The translations under genes and the position numbers were made by a program. From NCBI RefSeq assembly GCF_964355755.1, contig NC_092670.1:7651001-7715000 (forward strand): 64,000 nucleotides of DNA, in the 5' to 3' direction. The DNA is from Antedon mediterranea (Eukaryota > Echinodermata > Crinoidea > Comatulida > Antedonidae). The notes beneath the pieces were generated by a model. That model made no database searches, had not been told where the DNA came from, and was given only the letters and a program-made list of their open reading frames with translations. This document shows, in pieces, positions 33,501 through 42,945 of the stretch (its first letter is position 1; every line of letters starts with the position of its first letter).

Positions 33501-36500
33501 TTACCGCGGGTACAACGAACTTACCGCGGGTACAACGAACTTACCGCGGGTAGAACCAACTTACCGCGGGTAGAACCAACTTACCGCGGGTAGAACCAAC
33601 TTACCGCGGGTAGAACCAACTTACCGCGGGTAGAACCAACTTACGTGGGTAGAACCAACTTACGTGGGTAGAACCAACTTACCGTGGGTACAACCAACTT
33701 ACCGCGGGTACAACCAACTTACCGCGGATAGAACCAACTTACCGCGGGTAGAACCAACTTACCGCGGGTAAAATATAAGTGAAAACAATAGATAGGACAG
33801 AAAATCTTACGTTTTGTACACCTTCTAATACTTTGTGATTCACAATGAAAATCCGCTTATTCTGCAAACATTCATCTAATGTCTTTCCCTCTAAAAATGA
33901 CTCTACCATTTGAGCTGTGACCCCAAAGCTGAAAACAGTAGAATAGAAACAATGATTAGAAATGGAAAATTGTGTGATGATTTTTATCAATGTTATATTA
34001 TCCTCAAAATGAACAATAAAGATAGCTTAAATAAATTGTTTCATTTTCGTGGACAAAAAAAATTTAGAAAAACGGATATCAGAAAAAAAACCCCAATAGT
34101 ATCAAACTTTGACCTGTTATTACTAATACAGTTACACGATAAGAGATACTAGTTTTAACTCTCAAAGATTGCCCTTGACAGTATTATAAAGATTTAGTAT
34201 ATGTCCGTGTGTTGTATAACCATAGAGGAATTAGTTTGATCCCTCCATGATACAATGTATTGAATTATAGTAGTAGTAACGTAATCCACATTGTTGTTAT
34301 ATCCTGTTGTGGGAAATAATATGTTAGTCTTTACCTTTTCAATGCACTTTAAGTTTGTTATTATTGTTCTGTTATTGTTTTGGTTGCACGTATATTGAAA
34401 TATGAAACCTTGAAATGTATGCAATGAAATAACAATTGAATTGTTATTTAAAGATACTGAAAAATAACAGATTGTCGGTGTTAAAGAATTATCCTATAAT
34501 ACTGAGGAAATAATTTGGAATGTGGATAAAAATAATTAAAAACAACGAGAGACAACGTTATGAGACTAGTTTTTGTGTGATTCTTACTTGTTGGGAATTT
34601 CTGTGCATAGTTGAATAACATTCGGATTACAACCATTCATCACTAAATTTCCAAATTTTAAATCGTTGTCCCATCCATCAACGCCCTGCGTAAATAAATA
34701 ATGAAATACAGTATATACATAATAATATACATAATAATATATTACCTTTGAATTTGTATGGAATAAAAAATAAGGTGTAAATGTAACGAATAAACAATTG
34801 TGGTATAGTCAGCCAGGGAAGAGTAAAAAAATGTAAAAATAGTTTTGATAGCACGGCGAAACGTAAATAACTTCATAGCGGAAACACCGAACCATCGACA
34901 TTGGCCCATCCTTTTTTGGATAAAATAATATAGTATTATATTAATCAAAAGATTGGGCCGAAATAGTGTTTGCTTTTGCAGACATTTGTTATGATAATGT
35001 CTGTTTCGATTTACTGCTATAAATATAGACATTTGTTAACTGATAACACTATCAATTATTGAAATCGCTTCCTTAATTCATTCATTATTCAGAGTTGTAG
35101 TGGTACAAATTGTACGCATTGTTATGTGCAGCTATAAACCCGTCGTGTTTTTGTCCAGACGCATCTATTTCTAAACATAATGTTTACAATACTTCGAAGT
35201 TCTTTGGGATTTGACAGCTGGACGCTGAACCTGTAGTGAGATAGTAACTATAGTATTAACCGTTGACTTGGTAGGATCATTGACCTTGGTCCATGGTAGG
35301 ATTAACCAAACAGGACGTACCAGATCTAATACTTCAAAACATTATGAAAACTTGAGATTTGATATGTTACAAATTTTTAAGGTAGAGACCAATTTATTCG
35401 AACCTTTTAAACGCAAAAAAAACACGCAGACGATAGGCTTACATTGAGTCTCATTGACTTGCAAAAATGCTCAAATTATTGTACGCCCAATTAATTTTAA
35501 AACGATTCGTTTAAAAACAAATTAGAGTAAGTATATATAAACGAAATAGACGTTACGTTGTGTTGTGCTTTCTTGGTTTGAGTTTGGACTGCATTGTAAA
35601 ATGGATCGATTTAATATCTATACTATGGTTGGAAGTGTCTTTCGTCCTGGACTTACCTCTGGTCTATGGAAACTGTATCTGTACACGTCTTCCATGTCTT
35701 CTAATGTTTTAAACTTCTTGGTTGACATCATAATAAGTTCTGTATGCATCTTCATCTTTAACTTTGTTGTTATAATAAATTTCTACAAACAATAGTAATA
35801 AATACAAAATGATGGTAATAGTAAGCCTAATACAAACTAATAATAAATGAACACCATACACATTAAGCTTGGTTCCCACGACTAGAGACGCAACGTAAGA
35901 ATGACGTAGACGTGAATTGACCAATCACAAGCGATGTCTTATTCGCTTGTGATTGGTAACTGTCTATAACTTCGCTTGTCATTGGTTAAAAGGCTTGCGT
36001 TACGTTCTAGTGGGAACACTTGCGTTGCGTCTCTAGTGAGAACCATATGATGCCTTAACATTATCTATAAAACAGGGGTTATACTGTATATCTCAATGTA
36101 TCTATATTGAAATATTAGTGTTTCTGGGAGCTTGTCTACTTTTTCTTGCTTACTTTATTTGTATCTTGAGATTACCCACAGCTTTTTTCAATATTTTGAC
36201 TTGGGAACGCCTTAGTGGCCCTGCTTCATGGGTTGGACTACTTTTTTTTCTCATCTTTATGGATTTCCTCATTTTAGCCGTTTCAAAATTAATCAATATG
36301 CAGATTTTAAAAGTTGGTGCGTGTTTAAAATAACTGTAATAATCTTTGAAAGGAAAAGTGAGATTTACTAACCATGTAATTTGGTGTAAAAGCTTCGTCT
36401 TTTGGTAGAACCACCGCCTAAACGTAAAGTAAATAGCAGTTATGCAATTAAAATGTCAAAATACGCCAGATAACAGTTTTTATTCTACTTCCTCGAGTCT

Positions 36501-37760
36501 TACAAACACACTGGAACAATATTTCTGCCACCAAACTGTGAATGTGAATAAGCTTGTCCATGAAAACTTAAAATAAAAAACAACAAACTGAGATGTGACC
36601 ATAAAATAAAGGTATCCCATGCAAACTTACCTGTACAGGTATCCCGTCTATCTTTTGTTCAAATTCGTACACCTGACGTTTTTCTTCGAGTTCTTTCTTT
36701 CGTTGCGCATGCTCACTATCGTTCTGTGGAAGCTTGGAATCATATCTTGACCATCTTAATTGAGAAATTGATGAATTAAATTCTATTTCTTAAATATTTA
36801 AACAGTATTCCTATTTTTTCCGCCGTTTGGTTATTCATAGGCCTATTCTGGCTAAAGAGACCCGCTCTAGACCCACCCCGTGGTATTCCACTCATAAACA
36901 TTATTTGCATCGGCGCTTGTTTAACATTGGCCAAATACTAAAGAACCTTTATCCATGGTCCTAAAAGTTAAAAAAGGACTACTGCTTTTGTAGAATCTGG
37001 ACACTTATTTGGTTTATGGCAACGTTTTAGTGAGCGAATTGCACGAAGGAATTCATATTAGAAATGGGGGGAGGGGGGTTGTTGGCAAAGTTGACGTTTA
37101 ATGTTCACCTTCACAATTCACAAATCCTACTCCTACCTATCAACACATTACAACAACATAATGTAAACACGACGGGGGCCCAATCGATTGTTTATTATTA
37201 TTTGATACAATCATTACTATAATACAAAAGTAGTTATTTTGTTCTTGTGAAACCAGGCTAGGCCTAAAGCTATCTTGGGCTTTTCTTTCAGGCTCTTTGC
37301 ATCTTTTAATTAAATCATTTGAATATTAGTCTGTTTGATAAATTGTGAAATAAAACGACAAATGAATGAATGAATGTAGGCCTAAATTTAAACCTTACCT
37401 CCTCTTTAGGCCTGCTGTTATCCACCTGTTGATTGGGAATTCATACACCTCATCTCTTACATTGTCTCGGACGATAATCCACTCTACACACCAGTTATTG
37501 TTACCAATACCAATTCGACGATCTCGCCACAGTTCAATTTTATCGATTACACCAAAGTCCTTCAACGATATTGGATACATATCCTGATTTCCCTGTTCGA
37601 AATCATCATGAAATCGTATGTCCAGCTTATAGTCTTTTGATCGTTTTCCGTTTGTGTTGATTAAGGCGATATATATGTTAGCGTCCGTACCCGCTCCATT
37701 TCTGTCGGCTGTTTTCACAAGAACTTGGTAGTCACCCTGTTTCGACCCTCGATTCCCCAT
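27593..37760 (-). CDS. ALOX5-like: PLAT-domain lipoxygenase, predicted R-specific, complete
   Basis: Exons, 5' to 3': 37399-37760, 36631-36754, 36373-36417, 35657-35782, 34588-34685, 33811-33928, 32234-32329, 31518-31732, 30869-31128, 29174-29265, 28677-28856, 27809-27972, 27593-27707. They sum to 1995 bases: 664 residues plus stop, matching animal lipoxygenases (~670). The enzyme adds O2 to polyunsaturated fatty acids. A PLAT/C2-like membrane-binding domain is at ~10-118. Iron ligands are H354 and H359 (CTHLAFTH), H542 and N546 (TASGGHASTNFGQYD) and the C-terminal I664 (..NDISI). G397 (INHRGLG) occupies the Ala/Gly position, where Gly goes with R products. The N-terminus MGNRGSK fits an N-myristoylation signal. 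No allene oxide synthase domain is fused. Every junction is GT-AG and in phase, so the gene looks functional. Confidence 0.95.
28431..28583. mobile_element. MITE, AGC(T/G)TGGTTCCCAC family, intact with TAA duplication
   Basis: The terminal repeats AGCGTGGTTCCCACTAGCGA and its inverse TTAGTGGGAACCAAGCT enclose 153 bp. TAA flanks both sides (28428-28430 and 28584-28586). A 3-bp TWA target duplication is typical of PIF/Harbinger-type elements. The interior has further inverted CGTTGCGTTACG motifs. It lies in a lipoxygenase intron. Confidence 0.75.
30262..30519 (-). mobile_element. tRNA-Ser/Leu-derived SINE, copy 3
   Basis: The head is at the 30519 side (GTGAGTGGCCGAGCGGTTAA) with a B box GGGGTTCGAGGCTCAC. 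The 3' part is shared with copy 2. Compared with copies 1 and 2 it lacks about 45 bp between the CCATGGTTCTGGTGGTA and GTACACATCTAGC segments. It lies in a lipoxygenase intron, in sense orientation to that gene. Confidence 0.8.
31259..31383. mobile_element. MITE, AGCTCTGTCTACAC family, intact with TTA duplication
   Basis: Perfect 14-bp terminal inverted repeats (AGCTCTGTCTACAC / GTGTAGACAGAGCT) enclose ~125 bp. TTA flanks each side. The interior carries inverted TGTGATATGCCC/GGGAATATCACA parts, so the whole element can fold. This is a PIF/Harbinger-like non-autonomous element in a lipoxygenase intron; a decayed relative is at 11338. Confidence 0.78.
33205..33770 (-). repeat. 20-bp minisatellite made of splice-donor-like units in lipoxygenase intron 6
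   Basis: About 28 units of 20 bp; plus-strand consensus TTACCGCGGGTAGAACCAAC. On the gene's sense (minus) strand each unit reads ..CCGCGGTAAGTTGG, i.e. it contains G|GTAAGT, the consensus 5' splice site. By eye 23 unit junctions keep GTAAGT exactly; the others read GTAAAT or GTAATT. Variants occur in blocks (TAGAACCGAC, TACAATCAAT, TACAACGAAA, TACAACGAAC, TAGAACCAAC), showing local unit amplification. The array begins ~35 bp downstream of the true donor of exon 6 (AAC|GTAAGA at 33805-33810). Confidence 0.93.
35866..36048. mobile_element. MITE, AGCTTGGTTCCCAC family, diverged copy
   Basis: The left end AGCTTGGTTCCCACGACTAG follows TTA; the right side has two imperfect copies of the inverse end (TAGTGGGAAC and TAGTGAGAACC). 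The interior has inverted ACCAATCACAAGCG/CGCTTGTGATTGGT arms. It lies in the lipoxygenase intron upstream of exon 35657-35782. Confidence 0.65.
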
Positions 37761-38435
37761 TACAAATCACAAATATAATTCACACAATTGGTCCACGGAT
37801 ACACTTCAGCTGTTATGGCAAAAAGAACAGAATGCAATGAATTTAGCTACGTGATCATGCTTGAATGAACAAGGTGATCCGTAATAGCGCCAGTTAAACT
37901 TTTATGACGTCATAGATAAAGCATTCTGCTCACTGATTGGGTAATAATTCATACTATTGTAAATCTTATCGGGTTAATAATACAGTTGGATTAGAGAGGA
38001 ATTACACCACTCTTCCTGGTTTGAATCACGGGTACCACTCCTATAATTGGCAATCAACTATTCCGAAGAAATTGTTTTTACCAGTACTGTAGCACATTGC
38101 GGTAAAATCTTGATATAGTATATTATATGCCAGATAAAAATATTAATTTGCATTCGTTTTCTTTCAATTTTATGTTTATAACTATAAACTATTTATTTAT
38201 CTTTAGCGGAAATATTTCATAACTTAATTTGCGTATAAGGCATGGTATCATAAAAGGTGAGGAGCGACACGCCTCCAAATATCTACGCATGCGCACAATG
38301 AACTAACATGCAAATCGAAAGCTCCCCCTCCAATATAATCATATAAAAATAACAGAATTCTCTCGAACAATCTTCACATTATTATATCATATCATAAATT
38401 GTTGTTTAAAAACGTCCAGTGCCCAACCTGTAGCT
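37761..38435. other. Upstream region of the lipoxygenase gene
   Basis: It contains the presumed promoter and 5' untranslated part of the lipoxygenase. No TATA box at a convincing distance was singled out and no other gene is seen. Confidence 0.4.
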
Positions 38436-38539
38436 CATTCAATATCCAGATTTATTTTTATTTTATTTTATTTTATTCAGCTGTTGGTTGACAACTGAAT
38501 ACAATAAAATAAAATTAAAATAAATCTGGATATTGAATG
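38436..38539. repeat. Near-perfect inverted repeat (hairpin), ~45-bp arms
   Basis: The left arm starts CATTCAATATCCAGATTTAT and continues through TTTTATT repeats to TTCAG. The right arm is its near-perfect inverse, ending TCTGGATATTGAATG at 38539. The ~14-base loop is CTGTTGGTTGACAA. Weaker symmetry may extend outside (CCAGTGCCC/GTGGAC). It could be an arm-only remnant of a foldback element. Confidence 0.85.
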
Positions 38540-38729
38540 AATTGAGTGGACATGTGGAGTGTCTGTTAACGTTGACAAACCAAAATATTTTTTTTAAACG
38601 GTGGTTACCTAAAAAATAGGGTTTCAGTTGACTAACAATAGAACAAACGGGTGAATTTGAAAAGAAAGAGGTAATTACTACTACTACTACTACTGTACTC
38701 ATATAAAACAAGGCCATATAGATGGCTAC

Positions 38730-39403
38730 AGTCGCGTGCTCATTAGTGTTTACCGACCGACCAACCTACCAACTGACCGAAATTACTGAACATGTTTAAA
38801 AATGTTGAAATGTAAACACATTTATATTTTTTTAATTTACACGTGCGTAGCCTGTCACTTTTGACGTGCTCGTATAACGTAATTTCGAGTTGAAAAGTAA
38901 GTCAAGAAAACAGAAATCGGGCAAATAGAGTGCGCAATAACATTTAACGCGCAGTGCGCGCGCAAAAATCTGCGCACTCATGGACATTTTGTAAACGCTT
39001 AAAATTGCCTGAAACGTACTCTTATTTCATCGAAAATAAATTTTAAGCGCGCGTACGCATGCGTTACATGCGCTACGCATGTAATTGTATTGCCATATGA
39101 TGATTTGTTATGCCCTGAAATTTATGAGTACCAAATTTTATTTAATTGTGATTCATGGTTTTGAAGATATGATTACAAACGTGATTTCGTTAAATCGTGG
39201 GTAGACCACGTAATTTTTTATTGCGCACCGTGAAAACATAACCACATCGATTCCTGGCCATAAGGAATATACTGTGAAAAATTGACTTAGCTAGATTAAA
39301 CTGATATCAAGATAAGGTCAAAAAGCGATAAAACGCATAGTGATACCGGACCGACAGACAGACCGACCGACATAGCGAACTATAGAGTCGCGTCCACGCG
39401 ACT
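38730..39403. mobile_element. Dispersed ~0.67-kb non-coding element, copy 1
   Basis: The ends are short inverted repeats (AGTCGCGTG at 38730, its inverse CACGCGACT at 39403), each with GACCGACC-type repeats just inside. The interior from ~38840 to ~39330 matches 53350-53870 closely, including ACTTTTGACGTGCTCGTATA, TTAACGCGCAGTGC and TTGCCATATGATGA. There is no open frame. It looks like a non-autonomous DNA element; no clear target duplication was found. Confidence 0.65.
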
Positions 39404-40682
39404 AAAAACATGTACATTAAATTTGATTATGTTTTAAATTATGACGCTTGCCTCTTGTACAAAAATGAAGTTTTTTGGACAAGTAGTTTTCGAGAAAATG
39501 CAATTTCAGTTTACTACTATAGGCTTTGAAAAAGAACGATCAAAGATATAGTTATGTTTAACATTGAGATATATAAGAACTAAGCCTCCCTAGATTTGTA
39601 ATGGAAAATTGTATTACACCATGAGTCGAACTTAAATGAACGATTTTAATATTGATTGGAAATTGTATGGTTATCAAAGGTATGTAAAATGAAAGATAAA
39701 CAATTGGCACAAATAATTATTACCTACTATAAAAAACTATGGATATTAAAAGGTAGTCAACAATTGTAAACATATCAATGAAGAACACGCACTCTTAAAA
39801 TGTAAATAGATTAAAAACTTTTAGAAAAAAGTAGAAAACATTCTTAAATCTCTGTTAAAGACGAACAAATATCTTTTAAGAAACGTATCCTTGGTATCAA
39901 TAGGCCTATGTTTGCACTCTGTTCTACTCTCGAATTGCCTCTTACCCAAATAATAAAAGTGAAATCTATGTGGATATCTTTTAATTGTGCTCTAATCTAT
40001 AGAATAAAATGTGAAGTATACATCGAACAAAATACAGTATACGATTGTTCTCATGTAAATTTTAAAATTATATGTATTTATTTCACCATTACCAATCATC
40101 GCTTTGCAGTCCTCACGAAGGACTAGCGCATATTTTTAAGGCTATTTTAGTGGTCACACAAGTCACAAGTCACAAATCAGTTTATTTGATCCAAAAGAAA
40201 AAAAAAAATACAAAGCAAAAAATATACAAAAGGACCAGGGAGACTTCCATTAAGGCCAAAAGCCGCATGCATGGAAGCCACCCGAACATTTTAAATAATA
40301 TATAATTCTCATGTATATAATATAATTAAAAAATTAACAAATCATAACATGCTCTATTTACTTTAGTATAAAGGTTCATCTGGATCTCTGTATAGTACTC
40401 ATAACATTTTTCTTTTGGATGTTTCACAAGAAAATGTTATGAATATCAAGCTTTCTTTTTTTGTTTCGATTTAGATGCGTTTACTTTTTATAGGCCTCAC
40501 ATATACGGTACAGAAACACTCTCACTCACACAAACATGTGAGCAAACCTGAAGATATATATCGATCTCATACATTCAACAAACATAAACCCGAGAGTCGG
40601 CATTGTCTGGCATTATTGCCAACACTGTTGCCTCATTCCTTCTTCTTCTTGGCTTTGCTTCGCGAACGAAGATTTTTTTTTA
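39404..40682. other. Non-genic, repeat-flanked stretch
   Basis: No gene recognised. At about 40150-40260 an A-rich block (AAAGAAAAAAAAAAATACAAAG...) has the look of a retroelement 3' end in reverse orientation, as do 2030-2120 and 23985-24180, but no family could be named. Confidence 0.4.
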
Positions 40683-40762
40683 CGCCGTGGTTAGGATTCC
40701 GGCACCGGAACTCAACTGCCCACCGTTAGGGAATCCGACACGCTATTGCGCATGCCCAGAGC
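40683..40762 (+). repeat. 80-bp repeat, left copy of an inverted pair
   Basis: CGCCGTGGTTAGGATTCCGG... to GCATGCCCAGAGC. The copy at 41666-41745 is the inverse with two mismatches over 80 bp. It is GC-rich compared with its surroundings. The two copies enclose ~0.9 kb including the foldback at 40975-41137. Confidence 0.85.
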
Positions 40763-40859
40763 TCTGGGAAGTGAATTATAGCTTGCACTAATAATAGTGC
40801 CACACCACGGAGAGTCGGAGTGTTTGTTATAGGGATTTATATAACACCTATATAAATTC

Positions 40860-41150
40860 CTGTCATTTGATTGGACGAATGTGGGTCACATGGCGTGCAA
40901 TAGTACGCACTATTCAACGATCGTTAAATAGTACTTTTTGAAACATTTTTGTTTGTTATTTAGATGTTATATAAAACAAATAATGAATGTTTTGTATTCG
41001 TGTAATGGTACAAATAATGGCACTTGGTGAATGATGAAAGGTTATATCAACTCGGCTTTGCCTCGTTGATATAACCTTTCATCATTCACCTCGTGCCATT
41101 ATTTGTACCATTGCACTCATAAACATTCATTATTTGTATATTACTGTAGC
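40860..41150. mobile_element. Foldback/MITE element with ~80-bp hairpin arms
   Basis: From about 40975 to 41137 the two arms are inverse copies: AAACAAATAATGAATGTTT / AAACATTCATTATTTGTAT outside, GGTACAAATAATGG in the middle and AAAGGTTATATCAAC at the tip, centred near 41056. The leader CATTTGATTGGACGAATGTG is shared with the decayed copy at 2793. No coding capacity. Confidence 0.85.
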
Positions 41151-41665
41151 CTAGATAGTCGTTGCGCGAGCGAGAGAGCGATGGATGAAACTTGGCCTAT
41201 GCCATACATGAATTAATAATTAAAATATGACTACGCCACGCGTTAAAATAATTATAATGATATTAATAAGTATCAGTATCTATCTAAGAATCGTAATGCT
41301 GTTTTTAGCGTTGCGACCCTGACTTCCCGAACAGTTTTTTCACATCCACGCGGTGGCTGCCGTCAACAAATCAACTTGTGATTGCATGTTGTATATGTAC
41401 AGTATAATGCGTTATGAAAAATCATAAAACTAGTCATGTATTTATATAATTCATAATGATATGAATTTTATATATGAATGAAGCAACCACTTTTTAATTA
41501 CAAAACAAATACTATAGGCCCACTGGTCACGTAGTCTAACTGGTAGCCCTAGCCTAGATTAGTGGATCCCATATTAGAAGGCATCTAGGCTAGTTCGCCG
41601 TCGTGTGGCGCAGCTATGAAATAATCCATCGCTGTTAAAAAGTATAGAGAGTCGCCGATTACCTT

Positions 41666-41745
41666 GCTCTGGGCATGCGCAATAGCGTGTCGGAATCCCT
41701 AACGCTGGGCAGTTGAGTTCCGGTGCCGGAATCCTAACCACGGCG
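41666..41745 (-). repeat. 80-bp repeat, right copy of an inverted pair
   Basis: Inverse of 40683-40762 with two substitutions. An A/T homopolymer adjoins the same side of each copy, which would fit two insertions in opposite orientation or the ends of one larger composite element. Confidence 0.85.
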
Positions 41746-42578
41746 TTTTTTTTATGAAGGGGTTTGTCCACGTCTGTCACAGGCTCGTTTGTGGCTTACA
41801 AGTCCGATGCGAGAAAGGCATGCCCGTCCACAACGGCTGCAGAGGAATGTCTGCTGCAACTTTTAGACCTATCCATCACAGTGCAAGTTTACTGAAACCA
41901 GGCATTATCGTGACGAGTTCTTCTCACAGTCAAAAACCTCTCACAAACATTACCCACTATCCAAGCACTCATACAATAAACTCATTTATTTATATAGCAT
42001 AACTTCCAACATGCTCGCACATTAGTCACAGTCATGGTGTAACACGATCGTCAACCAAAATTACAAATTGGTTTAATAAACCGTGTTTACACTACCACTA
42101 TATTATAAATCGACTGTGGACAATCACATCCTACCCATCATCTAGTTCTGTTTAATACACTGGATAGATGCAGGTTTTGAAAAAAATTGGCAATTTAATT
42201 ATTTTCAATCGTCATATTAAACCTATAGAAATACTGTACTTAAAACTATGTATAATTAAGAAAAACTGGGTAGGTGAATACATTTCACTAACTGCAGCTA
42301 TTCCAAAAGAGTGGTTAATATCCAAAACTCAAATGATTCTTCTTCAACTTTCTCAACAATTTTCACTATCCATATATCCTCTGGTAGCTACTGTAGGTTG
42401 CTCTTCTATAATTCTGCCTTGCCACATACAACAACCAAAATATGGAAACGAGTTTACAATGGAACCTTTCACATGCTACAATTATTAGCTACAGAAGAAC
42501 AAACTCTGAAATAAAACTATTTTCACAAACAATTTCATAAAACAATTTCTCTTGAAATTCTCGCTGCTCTGCTTATCC
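41746..42578. other. Non-genic stretch
   Basis: No supported gene; short frames here lack splice signals and recognisable motifs. Confidence 0.45.
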
Positions 42579-42889
42579 TTAAAGATGTATTGTCCCTACC
42601 CACCCTGCTAAAATGAAGGCTAATAAAAATCAGACTTTGAATAGACTATTTTGTTTTTTTAATAACTTTTCTACTTCCTTCCATAAGAAAAAAAAGTTAT
42701 AAAATGACAAAATAATGGTTTATAATACAGTATAAAGAAGGCGATTTGACTATTTTAAATTAAAATTTTTTTCAGGTTTAAAATAATTTTTTTTATCCAA
42801 TTGTTAGTCAAAGTGGATAACTATTATGCGACATTAAAATGGCATATTAAAAAAAAAATTGTTCTCAGGGAGAAAATATACATCTTCGT
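42579..42889. mobile_element. MITE, GATGTATTGTCCC family, copy near the zinc-finger gene
   Basis: The left end TTAAAGATGTATTGTCCC is clear, and a diverged inverse end GGGAGAAAATATACATCTT lies ~300 bp on. The interior shares ATTTGACTATTTT and AAAATGGCATATT with the copy at 10411. It sits ~57 bp downstream of the zinc-finger stop codon and may form part of its 3' untranslated region. Confidence 0.65.
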
Positions 42890-42945
42890 TTAATACACTA
42901 ATTGAATAGAATCCCATGTTTATACAGTATACAGTAGAGCTTTTT

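Noticed and set aside
33205-33770. Regular repeats that could be mistaken for a CRISPR array
   Set aside because: The units are contiguous 20-bp copies without unique spacers, in a eukaryotic intron.
37366-37587. Plus-strand frame of 73 codons opposite the PLAT exon
   Set aside because: Shadow of lipoxygenase exon 1, whose coding strand is fixed by homology and splice phase.
41754-42002. 82-codon plus-strand frame with several Cys and His
   Set aside because: No recognisable motif, no splice-site support and it starts inside a homopolymer next to a repeat.
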